A stretch of 64,000 bases of DNA from Shouchella oshimensis (GCF_002019765.1 NZ_KV917380.1:1507858-1571857), one strand, 5' to 3'. Counted from the first letter of the stretch, positions 42,722 through 51,347 are shown. Translations and numbers: made by a program. Notes: a model not told the origin generated them from the sequence alone.

Positions 42722-44077
42722 TTGATAGGTTTTGATTAAGTCTGACAAACCATTTAACTCTAAATCAAATTTTTTACCTAGTAAACTAACCTCGTGAAAA
42801 AATGTACTTATTTTAGCATCGACAGGAATGTGTGTGGAAAATTGTTGACGGATCGAGAATTGGTCAGTCGGAAACAGTGTGTATAATGTTTGTGGTGTGA
42901 AGAAGCGTAAATGAGTGCGATCTAATATACCAGCATCACGATAATCAAATCGACCTGTTAAAAGTGGGACTAATGCTTCAGCATGTGCAATATTTGGGAT
43001 ACTCGCAATAATAGCTCCGTCTTTCTTTAGAAACTTGCTGTATGCTTGAACCGTTTTCCAAGGGTCCTTTAAATGTTCTAAAACGTCGGCAAATAGAAGT
43101 ACGTCAAAGGATTCTGCTTTCAGTGGCGGGATTGTTTCATCAATGTTGATGGTATAGACTGACTCATAGTAACTACGAGCAATCTGTGCCATCTTTTCAT
43201 TTCCTTCTACGCCAACGAGTTGACATTGCTGACGATTTAGTAACTGCAGCCCTGTTGCGCCTGCACCGCATCCAATATCTAAAATACGCTTTGCGTCTTG
43301 AGGAACAACTTGAACAAGTTCTGGTCTGCCATGCATAAAATAAGAGAGGTCGGTGCCCCATTTTTTTACATAGCGTGCGTAATTTTCTGCGTAAGTTTGA
43401 TTAAAATTAATTTCTGGGCTACCAGTAAACGTAGCATGACCGTGGTGATGCACATGGGCATCAAGGGCAATCGCTAAACGAGATCCAGATTGAATAGCGC
43501 GTAAACAAAAATCATCATCTTCGAAGGAGCCAATGGCAAACTGTTCATCAAATCCACCAATTTGATCAAATACTGCTTTGCGGACAAGTAGACAAAAGCC
43601 AACTAGCCGCATGACGTATTTCTTTTGATTATCGTATAGGTCGTGTCTTTTTTTAGCGTACGCATCAATGTCTTCAAGAGAATGATATGGATCTTGAATT
43701 AGCTGTTCTCCACTCACGTAGTTGCTAACCGGTCCAACTAAATCAATATGGCGGTCCGAGTCAAGTGTTTGTTGCATTCGAGTGAGCCATTGTGAGGTAA
43801 CAATAGTATCATTGTTTAGAAAGAGTAGCTCGTTTCCTTTTGCTAGGGCGGCACCTTGGTTGCATGCTCCTGCAAATCCTTTATTATGGTCATTTGCAAT
43901 AAATGTAATTCGTTCTTCTTTTTCTAAATGGCTTTTCGTTTCGTCAGTGGATCCATTATCAATTACGATTATTTCAATCATAGACTGATCAGTGTGCTCA
44001 AACAAACTATCTAAGCACAGCTTCGTTAAAGACCACTGATTGTACGTTAATATAATAATGCTAGTTAGTCGCTTCAT
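42695..44077 (-). CDS. Bifunctional GT2 glycosyltransferase - SAM methyltransferase
   Basis: The protein has 460 residues. GT2 domain (about 1-235): SIIILTYNQWSL, VIDNGSTDET, FLNNDTIV (DxD equivalent), GGFDEQFAIGSFEDDDFC. Methyltransferase (about 255-410): ILDIGCGAGATG for SAM binding, VLLFADVLEHLKDPW and IASIPNIAHAEAL. This pairing suggests transfer of a sugar that is then O-methylated, or capping of a glycan by methylation. B. cereus exosporium glycans contain O-methyl sugars, which makes it plausible, not shown. Confidence 0.88.
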   Translation of the reverse strand: MKRLTSIIILTYNQWSLTKLCLDSLFEHTDQSMIEIIVIDNGSTDETKSHLEKEERITFIANDHNKGFAGACNQGAALAKGNELLFLNNDTIVTSQWLTRMQQTLDSDRHIDLVGPVSNYVSGEQLIQDPYHSLEDIDAYAKKRHDLYDNQKKYVMRLVGFCLLVRKAVFDQIGGFDEQFAIGSFEDDDFCLRAIQSGSRLAIALDAHVHHHGHATFTGSPEINFNQTYAENYARYVKKWGTDLSYFMHGRPELVQVVPQDAKRILDIGCGAGATGLQLLNRQQCQLVGVEGNEKMAQIARSYYESVYTINIDETIPPLKAESFDVLLFADVLEHLKDPWKTVQAYSKFLKKDGAIIASIPNIAHAEALVPLLTGRFDYRDAGILDRTHLRFFTPQTLYTLFPTDQFSIRQQFSTHIPVDAKISTFFHEVSLLGKKFDLELNGLSDLIKTYQSVVLFKKL

Positions 44078-44110
44078 CTTATTCCCTACCCTTCATTTTT
44101 TCTCCTTTAT

Positions 44111-44119
44111 CAATTTATG
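44111..44119 (-). promoter_or_regulatory. Weak SigK-like -10 for the GT-methyltransferase gene
   Basis: Minus strand CATAAATTG, matching CATANNNTA in 6 of 7 fixed positions. No AC is found at the right distance. Low weight unless the other matches in this block are confirmed. Confidence 0.25.
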
Positions 44120-44148
44120 AGGAGGGAAGGTTGTACTAGTCCAAAGGA

Positions 44149-44177
44149 AAAAACCGCTCACGATTGTGAGCGGTTTT
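44149..44177 (-). terminator. Terminator after yjcD
   Basis: AAAACCGCTCAC and GTGAGCGGTTTT form a 12-bp stem; the minus strand continues with T run. Confidence 0.88.
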
Positions 44178-46446
44178 TTAATACAGGAAGCAGAAAACGA
44201 GACGTAAAGCTTCTATTCTCGAAATAATAAAGAGGAGAAGAAAGATAGAGACGTGATTTTGCTCGTGTCATTGCTACATACATCAAGCGGCGTTCTTCTT
44301 GTAAAGGTGCTTCATCTCCTTCTTTCAAAGCATCTAAGGCGTAATCGTGAGGAAGAGAACGATCCACACAGCCGATTATAAAGACATGTTCAAACTCTAG
44401 CCCTTTTGCGCGATGAATTGTTAATAATTGGACACCGGGAGAGCGGGGGCGGTATTTGTGATCTTTTATCTTAACCGTCATACAGTCAATATAATGGAGA
44501 AAGGAAGCTACAGTGTCGTGTTGCCTTGCCAATGCTTTTAATTGTCGGAATGAATCGCTTCCTTTGTCGAGCTGATTTCCTTCTTGGGCTTGTTTCTTTA
44601 GTGTATCTTTGAAACCAATGTCTTGCTCAATACTTTCAAGCGCTTGAATAGGAGAGAGAGTCGTTAAGTTTTTACATAACCTTGGTAGCTGTTGCAATTT
44701 TTTTCTTTGGAACGGTTGGGTACCTGTTAAAAAAGGGAATGCTTCTAATAATGTACAAGCTCGTTTTTGTTTAATAGCGATTAATTCAAGGTGCTCGTCT
44801 TGTTTTAAGAATAAAGCTTGTAAAGCATAAGGAGCCGCTTCATCATGATCCTCATAAAGAGCAAGTCTTAAAAAAGCAAGTGCTTTCTGAACAATGGGCT
44901 TATCATAAAACGTCCCTGCTGTTTGATCTAACTGAAAGGGAATATCAGCTTCAATGAGACGCTCTGTTAGCGCACGAGCACCAGCGCTAGTGCGAAAAAG
45001 AACGGCAATTTGCTCAATAGATTGACCAGTTGCCAAAGTAGAGGTAATCTCTTCAACAATGATGGATGCTTCTTCTTCCTCATTATAGGGATAAAAGATT
45101 GTTGGTGTGTTGTCCACCTTTGTAACTTGAGCTCGTAAGGTTTTGGATAATCGTTGTTGGTTTTTTTGTATAACGGTATTGGCGGTCCCAATAATTTCAT
45201 GAGTTGAACGGTAATTATCTTCTAGCGTCACAATCATTGCTGATGGATAATACGATTGAAACGACTGGATAAAGGATGGATCACTTCCACGAAAGGCATA
45301 GATGGATTGGTCGTCATCACCAACGACACAAAGGTTATCGTTCTTTTGAGAAAGCAAACGTACGATTTCAAATTGAAGTAAATTAATATCTTGAAATTCG
45401 TCAACAGATAGGTAAGAAAATCGTTCTTGGTATTTTTCTAGTAACGCTGGGTTCTCTTGTAAAAGGGCTAAACAACCTAATAAAATGTCGTCAAAATCAT
45501 AATAGTGCTGAACCTGCTTTTGTTGTTCGTATTCTTGGTAAAGCGTTTTGACTTTTTCCTCAAAAGCGGTTTTCGTTTTTACCTGTTCAGGAGCGATCAT
45601 ATGATTCTTCCAAAAACTAATTTGTGTCACTGCTGAATCGTATGCAAATTCATTTTCATCAAGTCCAAGTGTCATGCCTATTTGTTTCACAAGATAATGA
45701 GGAGATTGAATTAATCGTGAGTGGTGCCATTGCTCGCTTTGATGGTGTTTAAGCATTTGTAAAAACAAGCTATGAAACGTCCGAATAAGTAGTCGTTCAC
45801 CCATTTCCTTCGTAATACCAGGATAAAGCAGCATTCGTTCTTTCATTTCTTGTGCTGCTTTCGATGTAAAGGTAACAAGAGCTATGCGGTTAAGCGGAAT
45901 GCCAAGCTCTGTTATCATATACGCAGCTCTTGCTGTTATGACACGTGTTTTTCCGCTACCTGCTCCTGCAAGAATAAGCAAAGGACCGTCTGTTTTTTTT
46001 ATGCTACGCCACTGCTCTTCATTAAACGAGAGCGATGCACCTTCAAGAGAGCGGCGGTAAGGATCGAACTGACTATTCAATGGTTTCGGCTCCTGAAAGC
46101 GATGACGGACCACTAAAGGTTCTGGCTCTTTCCACTTAGTTTCTTTTGTTGGTTCCTTTTCAATCTGACTATTTGTTGGTAAACGAAAGCCTGAAAACTC
46201 TCTTGGTTGTGATTGGACTTTCTGAACAGACATCGTTGAATTAGTCTCTGTATAACAAGCTTCATCTATTGGATCAGGGTGAATAAAGCTCGGTTTTTCG
46301 TGAATGGATAATGCCATGCGTAAAGGAACTTCACAGCGAATGCAAGTCAGTTTACCTTGCTTACTAGCTAAGTACAGTTTATTCCACTCAGATCGTTCAA
46401 GTGTGTTTATAGTAATGGTTTGATTCAGATATCGTGCCGTATGCAT
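44158..46446 (-). CDS. yjcD: YjcD, UvrD/Rep-type ATP-dependent DNA helicase
   Basis: The protein has 762 residues from ATG 46446 (AAAGGAG upstream; longer in-frame starts lack this). Residues 1-150 are an extension with a CIRCE Cys pair and low complexity. The helicase follows: GAGSGKT (Walker A), VDEFQDINLLQ (DExQ motif II), EDNYRSTHEI, TIHRAKGLEFEHVF and YVAMTRAK. It unwinds DNA 3'-5' by family. In B. subtilis yjcD lies just past the cotXYZ-spoVIF genes, which supports the view that 32.8-44 kb replaces that block. Confidence 0.92.
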   Translation of the reverse strand: MHTARYLNQTITINTLERSEWNKLYLASKQGKLTCIRCEVPLRMALSIHEKPSFIHPDPIDEACYTETNSTMSVQKVQSQPREFSGFRLPTNSQIEKEPTKETKWKEPEPLVVRHRFQEPKPLNSQFDPYRRSLEGASLSFNEEQWRSIKKTDGPLLILAGAGSGKTRVITARAAYMITELGIPLNRIALVTFTSKAAQEMKERMLLYPGITKEMGERLLIRTFHSLFLQMLKHHQSEQWHHSRLIQSPHYLVKQIGMTLGLDENEFAYDSAVTQISFWKNHMIAPEQVKTKTAFEEKVKTLYQEYEQQKQVQHYYDFDDILLGCLALLQENPALLEKYQERFSYLSVDEFQDINLLQFEIVRLLSQKNDNLCVVGDDDQSIYAFRGSDPSFIQSFQSYYPSAMIVTLEDNYRSTHEIIGTANTVIQKNQQRLSKTLRAQVTKVDNTPTIFYPYNEEEEASIIVEEITSTLATGQSIEQIAVLFRTSAGARALTERLIEADIPFQLDQTAGTFYDKPIVQKALAFLRLALYEDHDEAAPYALQALFLKQDEHLELIAIKQKRACTLLEAFPFLTGTQPFQRKKLQQLPRLCKNLTTLSPIQALESIEQDIGFKDTLKKQAQEGNQLDKGSDSFRQLKALARQHDTVASFLHYIDCMTVKIKDHKYRPRSPGVQLLTIHRAKGLEFEHVFIIGCVDRSLPHDYALDALKEGDEAPLQEERRLMYVAMTRAKSRLYLSSPLYYFENRSFTSRFLLPVLKNRSQS

Positions 46447-46521
46447 GAGAGCTCCTTTCAAGCTTTTATGGTACCAATGAAAAGGGTAGACTTCAATATA
46501 AAGATAAAGGAGGAGATAAGG

Positions 46522-46821
46522 GTGATTAAGAAACGCGGCTACTGTGAACTGTGTGAGCGAGAAAATGTCGCTACAACCATTCACCATTTACTACCAAAGG
46601 ATGAAGGAGGGACGTTTGCAGAAACAGCGAATCTTTGTATTCCTTGTCATAAACAAATCCATGCGCTTTATACAAATAAAGAACTCGCTTCACGCTTAAC
46701 AACGATTCTTCATTTAAAACAAGATGAGAAACTAAGAAAGTTCCTAAAGTGGATTCGAAAACAACCAGCAGAAACCATCCCAAAAACAAAAACAGCAAGA
46801 CATCGAAAAAAAAGAAGGTGA
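46522..46821 (+). CDS. Small HNH-endonuclease-like protein
   Basis: The protein has 99 residues from GTG 46522, after AAAGGAGGAG. Zinc/HNH layout: CELCERENV (CxxC), TIHHLLPKDEGGTFAETANLC, IPCHKQIH, giving two CxxC pairs and the His-Asn-His nuclease core; the C-terminus is strongly basic (KTARHRKKRR). It resembles the B. subtilis YisB family in size. It lies between yjcD and comGA, at the point where B. subtilis gene order changes region. Confidence 0.85.
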   Translation: MIKKRGYCELCERENVATTIHHLLPKDEGGTFAETANLCIPCHKQIHALYTNKELASRLTTILHLKQDEKLRKFLKWIRKQPAETIPKTKTARHRKKRR

Positions 46822-46882
46822 AGCAGGGATTGAAGAAAGAACTGTTGAATAAATAAAGCACTACAGCAGAAAGGAGTTTAGA

Positions 46883-47881
46883 ATGGATATACAGACAAAT
46901 ATGTTTATTAGTGATGCGCTACTTATACAGGCACTAAAAGCAGGAGCGTCGGATGTTCACCTTAGTCCTAGCAACGACGGCTATTACGTCTATTATCGAT
47001 TAACAGGCAAATTGACATTTGTTCAACGTATTCATATTGAAGAATCTCAAAAACTTTCGAATCATCTTAAATACGTTGTTGGAATGGACATTAGTGAACG
47101 ACGGCACTCACAGAGTAAGGCATTTGAATACAAATGGAACAAAACGTCTATTGCAATGAGAATTTCAACTCTTCCTACAGCCCCTCTTGAAAGTATCGCC
47201 ATTCGGATTTTGAACAGCGCGAGCCTCCAACCATTACAAACGCTTTCTCCTTTCAAAAAAGACAAACATTATTTTAAACAGCTATTACATGCGACACCTG
47301 GCTTAGTTCTAATAACCGGTTCAACAGGTTCAGGGAAAACCACAACCATCTATTCCATCATCAAGCAACTTATTGAAAAACAACGCTATCGAATTATTTC
47401 TGTAGAAGATCCTATTGAACATCGGATCGAAGGCATGACCCAAGTAGAAATTCAGACAAAAGGTGGCCTATCTTTTGAACATGCGTTACGGGCTATTTTA
47501 AGGCATGATCCAGATATTATTGTTATTGGTGAGGTTCGAGATCCAATAACTGCCGCTATAGCTGTCCAAGCAGCCAATACTGGTCATGTTGTGATTGCTA
47601 GCCTTCATGTGACAAATTCATTTTCAACGTTGGAAAGATTAAAGGATTTAGGGATTGAGAGTAGTCTTTCTTGTATCCAAGCGATTCTTTATCAAAAGCT
47701 TGTTACACAAAAGGAGGGAGGCAATCGAATCGCTATGTTTGACTGGCTAATAGGAAAGGAGTTAAAGGATGCCATGGATGGAGTGCAGCTTCAAGCTCCG
47801 TTTTTAACCGTCACAAAAAAAGCTTGGGCGATAGGTATGATTGATGATGAGACATGCGTTCGTTTAAGTCGGATGAGGTAG
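46883..47881 (+). CDS. comGA: ComGA, traffic ATPase of the competence pseudopilus
   Basis: The protein has 332 residues. Type II/IV secretion ATPase: ASDVHLSP start, Walker A ITGSTGSGKTTTIYSII, Asp box EDPIEHR, HDPDIIVIGEVRD (Walker B) and His box HVVIASLHV. It drives assembly of the DNA-uptake pseudopilus at the membrane and is slightly shorter than B. subtilis ComGA (356). ATG at 46883 after AAAGGAG. No clear double ComK box (AAAA-N5-TTTT) is visible upstream. comGB follows after 3 bases. Confidence 0.95.
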   Translation: MDIQTNMFISDALLIQALKAGASDVHLSPSNDGYYVYYRLTGKLTFVQRIHIEESQKLSNHLKYVVGMDISERRHSQSKAFEYKWNKTSIAMRISTLPTAPLESIAIRILNSASLQPLQTLSPFKKDKHYFKQLLHATPGLVLITGSTGSGKTTTIYSIIKQLIEKQRYRIISVEDPIEHRIEGMTQVEIQTKGGLSFEHALRAILRHDPDIIVIGEVRDPITAAIAVQAANTGHVVIASLHVTNSFSTLERLKDLGIESSLSCIQAILYQKLVTQKEGGNRIAMFDWLIGKELKDAMDGVQLQAPFLTVTKKAWAIGMIDDETCVRLSRMR

Positions 47882-47884
47882 CTG

Positions 47885-48922
47885 ATGATAAAAAAACGTA
47901 AACGTATGACAAAATTAATGAAAATCTCCTTTATTAAGAAATTAGGAGAACTATTGCAATGTGGATATAGTACCGAACAGGCTCTAACTTTTTTATCTGT
48001 TCAGTCAACAACAGAAACACAACGCATCATTCAACTCATAGAGCAGAAGTTAACAAATGGAGAACCTCTTTCTTCAAGCTTAAACGATATGGAGCTTCCT
48101 ATTGATGTTCAATCGTATATTTTCTTTTATGAAGAGCAGGGGAAGGTTGCAGAAGGGTTAATAGAAGCAAGTAAGCTTTATCAAAAACGGTTAAAAACGA
48201 GTCTACAACTTCAGAAATTAATACGTTATCCCCTCATTTTACTATTTGGAGCTATCGTCGCCCTCGTTTTATTAAATCTCTATATTGTCCCTCATTTTCA
48301 GTCACTGTTTTTAACGATGAATCAAACAATTCCCCCATTTATTAATTATTTCTTTGCTTTCTTATCAAACCTTCCAATTTTTTTAGCTGGCCTCCTTATT
48401 TTTACCATGATGGTGTACGCTGTTGTTAGAAGACATCTGCAAAATAAAACGCCACATGAAAAAGTACGTTTGTTATTAAAATGGAAGCCAACTAACGCAA
48501 TGCTCAAACAAATCATTACATTTTACTTCTCATTGCAACTAGGAAAACTGTTACAAACTGGGATGTCAATTCATGAAGCCATTTTTATTTTTGAGAAACA
48601 ATCATACATGCCTTTTTTCAAAGATGAAGCGAATCAAATGAATCATTATTTAAAGGAAGGCTATAGCCTTTCCGCTTATTTAGAAACACAGCCATATTAT
48701 TTGCACGAACTACGCATTATCGTTGAGAATGGAAGTCGAACAGGTACATTAGCGTCTGATTTGCAATTTTTTAGTAATTGGATACTTGAAGAACTTGACC
48801 AAAAAATAGAAAGAGGATTGCAGGCTATACAGCCGCTTTTATTTCTTTTTATCGGTAGTTTTATATTCTTTTTATTTTTAATTATCATGCTGCCAATGTA
48901 TGAAATGTTTAATCTCATGTAG
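47885..48922 (+). CDS. comGB: ComGB, polytopic membrane platform of the pseudopilus
   Basis: The protein has 345 residues, PilC/GspF family: two repeated cytoplasmic halves (LGELLQCGYSTEQALTFL and LGKLLQTGMSIHEAIFIF) and three to four hydrophobic spans, ending LFLIIMLPMYEMFNL. It anchors ComGA and pilin. After it the operon stops: the next gene on this strand is a tRNA, and comGC lies 1.4 kb further. Confidence 0.94.
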   Translation: MIKKRKRMTKLMKISFIKKLGELLQCGYSTEQALTFLSVQSTTETQRIIQLIEQKLTNGEPLSSSLNDMELPIDVQSYIFFYEEQGKVAEGLIEASKLYQKRLKTSLQLQKLIRYPLILLFGAIVALVLLNLYIVPHFQSLFLTMNQTIPPFINYFFAFLSNLPIFLAGLLIFTMMVYAVVRRHLQNKTPHEKVRLLLKWKPTNAMLKQIITFYFSLQLGKLLQTGMSIHEAIFIFEKQSYMPFFKDEANQMNHYLKEGYSLSAYLETQPYYLHELRIIVENGSRTGTLASDLQFFSNWILEELDQKIERGLQAIQPLLFLFIGSFIFFLFLIIMLPMYEMFNLM

Positions 48923-49001
48923 GCGAAACTTGCATGAGGTTTCTTTAATAGGTAAAATAAAGAGACGAAAGAGTTTCCAAAAAAAAATTTTTAATAAAGT
49001 C

Positions 49002-49030
49002 TTGTGCTCATCATTTTAATATGCTATATT
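49002..49030 (+). promoter_or_regulatory. Promoter of the tRNA cluster
   Basis: TTGTGC (49002-49007), 17 bases, TATATT (49025-49030) with an extended TGC before it; 52 bases before the first tRNA. Confidence 0.68.
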
Positions 49031-49081
49031 ATTAAATGTCGCTAAGGTAATTGCGTACGACTTACATAAGATTAACTTTAT

Positions 49082-49154
49082 GGGGCCTTAGCTCAGCTGG
49101 GAGAGCGCCTGCTTTGCACGCAGGAGGTCAGCGGTTCGATCCCGCTAGGCTCCA
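49082..49154 (+). tRNA. tRNA-Ala (anticodon TGC)
   Basis: Full cloverleaf: acceptor GGGGCCT/AGGCTCC, anticodon loop TTTGCAC, T-loop GGTTCGATCC. CCA is not encoded (CTT follows), so it must be added. Confidence 0.97.
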
Positions 49155-49162
49155 CTTTATAC

Positions 49163-49255
49163 GGAGGAATACCCAAGTCCGGCTGAAGGGATCGGTCTTG
49201 AAAACCGACAGGGGTGTTAAAGCCCGCGGGGGTTCGAATCCCTCTTCCTCCGCCA
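49163..49255 (+). tRNA. tRNA-Ser (anticodon TGA)
   Basis: 93 bases with a long variable arm, acceptor GGAGGAA/TTCCTCC, anticodon loop CTTGAAA. CCA encoded. Confidence 0.97.
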
Positions 49256-49306
49256 TATTTAGTTTATTCCTTTCTGAATAAGCATTGTCCAAATGCATGA
49301 TAACGA

Positions 49307-49383
<77 letters not shown>

Positions 49384-49387
49384 ACTT

Positions 49388-49462
49388 TGGGCTATAGCCA
49401 AGCGGTAAGGCAACGGATTTTGATTCCGTCATTCCCTGGTTCGATCCCAGGTAGCCCAGCCA
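49388..49462 (+). tRNA. tRNA-Gln (anticodon TTG)
   Basis: Acceptor TGGGCTA/TAGCCCA, anticodon loop TTTTGAT. CCA encoded. Only 4 bases separate it from tRNA-fMet. Confidence 0.96.
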
Positions 49463-49469
49463 TTTATAT

Positions 49470-49541
49470 GCGGAAGTAGTTCAGTGGTAGAACACCACCT
49501 TGCCAAGGTGGGGGTCGCGAGTTCGAATCTCGTCTTCCGCT
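49470..49541 (+). tRNA. tRNA-Gly (anticodon GCC)
   Basis: Acceptor GCGGAAG/CTTCCGC, anticodon loop TTGCCAA, discriminator T. CCA not encoded. Confidence 0.96.
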
Positions 49542-49562
49542 CTTTTATAATAATATTACCAT

Positions 49563-49633
49563 GCGGGTGTAGTTTAGTGGTAAAACCTCAGCCTTCCAAG
49601 CTGATGATGTGAGTTCGATTCTCATCACCCGCT
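49563..49633 (+). tRNA. tRNA-Gly (anticodon TCC)
   Basis: Acceptor GCGGGTG/CACCCGC, anticodon loop CTTCCAA. CCA not encoded. Confidence 0.96.
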
Positions 49634-49654
49634 TTTTTATTTTGTAAACAAAAG

Positions 49655-49728
<74 letters not shown>

Positions 49729-49743
49729 TCCCTTATAGATTAC

Positions 49744-49834
49744 GGAGAAGTACCCAAGTGGCTGAAGGGGCGCCCCTGCTAAGGGTGTAGGTCGTGTAAG
49801 CGGCGCGAGGGTTCAAATCCCTCCTTCTCCGCCA
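49744..49834 (+). tRNA. tRNA-Ser (anticodon GCT)
   Basis: Long variable arm, acceptor GGAGAAG/CTTCTCC, anticodon loop CTGCTAA. CCA encoded. Confidence 0.97.
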
Positions 49835-49841
49835 TTAATGC

Positions 49842-49924
49842 GCGGGTGTGGCGGAATTGGCAGACGCGCTAGACTTAGGATCTAGTGTCTTTATGACGTG
49901 GGGGTTCAAGTCCCTTCACCCGCA
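49842..49924 (+). tRNA. tRNA-Leu (anticodon TAG)
   Basis: Long variable arm, acceptor GCGGGTG/CACCCGC, anticodon loop CTTAGGA. CCA not encoded. Last gene of the cluster. Confidence 0.96.
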
Positions 49925-49927
49925 TAT

Positions 49928-49971
49928 AAGAAAAAAGACAACGACAGCTAGCTGTCGTTGTCTTTTTTCTT
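49928..49971. terminator. 44-bp perfect palindrome: terminator of the tRNA cluster and of yidD
   Basis: AAGAAAAAAGACAACGACAG and the following CT are perfectly mirrored, with A and T runs at the ends. The yidD stop codon lies inside it, so one hairpin serves both strands and blocks read-through into comGC. Confidence 0.9.
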
Positions 49972-50190
49972 GATTTTAGGAACCGGTACTTCATCAAATC
50001 CACCTGGATGAAAAGGATGGCATTTTAATAACCGTTTAATGGTTAAGTAGCTTCCTTTGATTGCACCATGTTGTTCAATAGCAGTTAACCCATATTGAGA
50101 ACAGGTAGGATAAAATCGACATCTAGGTGGCAGTGCAACAGAGATATAGTTGCGATAAAATCGAATTAAACGTAATAAAATAAATTTCAC
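49948..50190 (-). CDS. yidD: YidD, membrane protein insertion efficiency factor
   Basis: The protein has 80 residues from GTG 50190 (GAGAGGA 9 bases upstream); a TTG at 50211 is too close to its ribosome site. Typical Yid[28 protein letters not shown] with conserved cysteines, and [13 protein letters not shown]. It aids membrane protein insertion and is usually near rnpA-yidC or alone. Here it is on the minus strand between the tRNA cluster and comGC. A TATACT at 50222-50227 (minus) is a candidate -10. Confidence 0.93.
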   Translation of the reverse strand: MKFILLRLIRFYRNYISVALPPRCRFYPTCSQYGLTAIEQHGAIKGSYLTIKRLLKCHPFHPGGFDEVPVPKIKKKDNDS

Positions 50191-50352
50191 ATAGAAAATC
50201 CTCTCGTACAAGCTCCCTTTTAGTATATCAAATTCCTGAATAAAAAAAGTTGAAAATTTAGCAGGAGTATGGAAGTTTTTGTCTAATTAAGTTCATAAGT
50301 TTAAAAGAAAGGAGGAAAAGGATTCATACGTACACGAATGATGAGGTGATCT

Positions 50353-50664
50353 ATGAAAAAAACAATGAAGAAAGACGAAGGATTTACATTAATTGAAATG
50401 CTTGTTGTCTTAATGATTATTTCTGTATTGCTACTTATCGCACTTCCGAATATGAGTAAGAACACAGATATGGCTGGTGGAAAAAGCTGTGATGCCACGA
50501 AGAAGCTCGTCCAAACTCAAGTTGGTGCTTATGAAGTGGAGCATGGAAACCTTCCTGCTTCTCTAGATGTGTTAGTAACTGAAAAGTATGTTGATCACAT
50601 TACCTGTGCATCTGGCAAAAAACTAGTTTTAAATGGAAGACAAGTTGTTATTGAAAACGAATGA
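50353..50664 (+). CDS. comGC: ComGC, major pseudopilin
   Basis: The protein has 103 residues. Prepilin leader MKKTMKKDEG is cut before FTLIEMLVVLMIISVLLL by ComC. Two Cys (near 46 and 85) fit the known intramolecular disulfide. It forms the transformation pseudopilus. It is separated from comGB by 1.4 kb of tRNA genes and yidD, so it needs its own promoter; I find no strong one in the 162 bases before it. Confidence 0.94.
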   Translation: MKKTMKKDEGFTLIEMLVVLMIISVLLLIALPNMSKNTDMAGGKSCDATKKLVQTQVGAYEVEHGNLPASLDVLVTEKYVDHITCASGKKLVLNGRQVVIENE

Positions 50665-51076
50665 AGGTTTCACGCTAATCGAATTACTTTTTACACTCCT
50701 TTTACTTTCACTATTTCTATCCCTTCCTATATTCTATTTCCAATCACAAGACAAGACGATCCAAAAACAAACCATTGAACAATTTAAGCATGATCTAGTG
50801 TATGCACAACATGTAGCAATGACAGAAGGGAAAGTGGCAACTGTACGTTTTGAAGACAATACCCTCATTTTATTTGTCGATCAAAAAGAAAAGCGTCGTG
50901 TTGTCTATCCAACTAATGTAGAAATTGAACCTGTGACGATCAAGCTAGAGGATGTCTCTTTTTTGGCGAATGGACATCCGCGTAAGTCAGGCTCTTGGGA
51001 TGTACGTACGGAACATTTTCACGTACGATTTACAGTCCAAATCGGAAAGGGGCATATTGTTTATCGGCAACAATGA
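50633..51076 (+). CDS. comGD: ComGD, minor pseudopilin
   Basis: The protein has 147 residues and overlaps comGC by 32 bases. Prepilin signature NEGFTLIELLFTLLLLSLFLSLP. The exact start (ATG 50633 or a later TTG) is unsure because ribosome sites are weak. Assigned by order in the operon. Confidence 0.88.
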   Translation: MEDKLLLKTNEGFTLIELLFTLLLLSLFLSLPIFYFQSQDKTIQKQTIEQFKHDLVYAQHVAMTEGKVATVRFEDNTLILFVDQKEKRRVVYPTNVEIEPVTIKLEDVSFLANGHPRKSGSWDVRTEHFHVRFTVQIGKGHIVYRQQ

Positions 51077-51347
51077 AGGATTTATCTTGATGGATGCTAT
51101 TGCTGCACTCCTGCTCGTAAGTATAATGGGTCTTACGCTGTTGCCAACTTGTTTATGGATAATGGAGAAGCGGCAAGCTGTTGTCGAGGAATTAACGCTC
51201 CTATACGAGCTAGAAGAGAAACGCTTACAATTACCGCATACAGAAGGTTGGCTCCCAACTGAAGATAAGGCTATTGTAGAGAGCTGTGCAAAAGGCTATG
51301 TAAAAAAACAAGAATGGCTATGTGTCTATGCGTTGGCACAACCATGA
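51057..51347 (+). CDS. comGE: ComGE, minor pseudopilin
   Basis: The protein has 96 residues from TTG 51057, which follows GAAAGGGG and overlaps comGD by 20 bases; an earlier in-frame ATG would add 35 residues before the leader. The leader NNEGFILMDAIAALLLVSIMG is pilin-like with an acid at +5 replaced by Asp. Assigned by position. Confidence 0.82.
   Translation: MFIGNNEGFILMDAIAALLLVSIMGLTLLPTCLWIMEKRQAVVEELTLLYELEEKRLQLPHTEGWLPTEDKAIVESCAKGYVKKQEWLCVYALAQP

Noticed and set aside
46571-46861. Minus-strand open frame of 96 codons over the HNH gene
   Set aside because: It mirrors a lysine-rich coding region (phenylalanine-rich shadow), has no ribosome site and lies entirely over the HNH gene with its clear zinc motifs.
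46822-46882. ComK box before comGA
   Set aside because: No pair of AAAA-N5-TTTT elements at the required spacing could be read; the A-rich stretch at 46780-46815 belongs to the HNH gene's basic tail.
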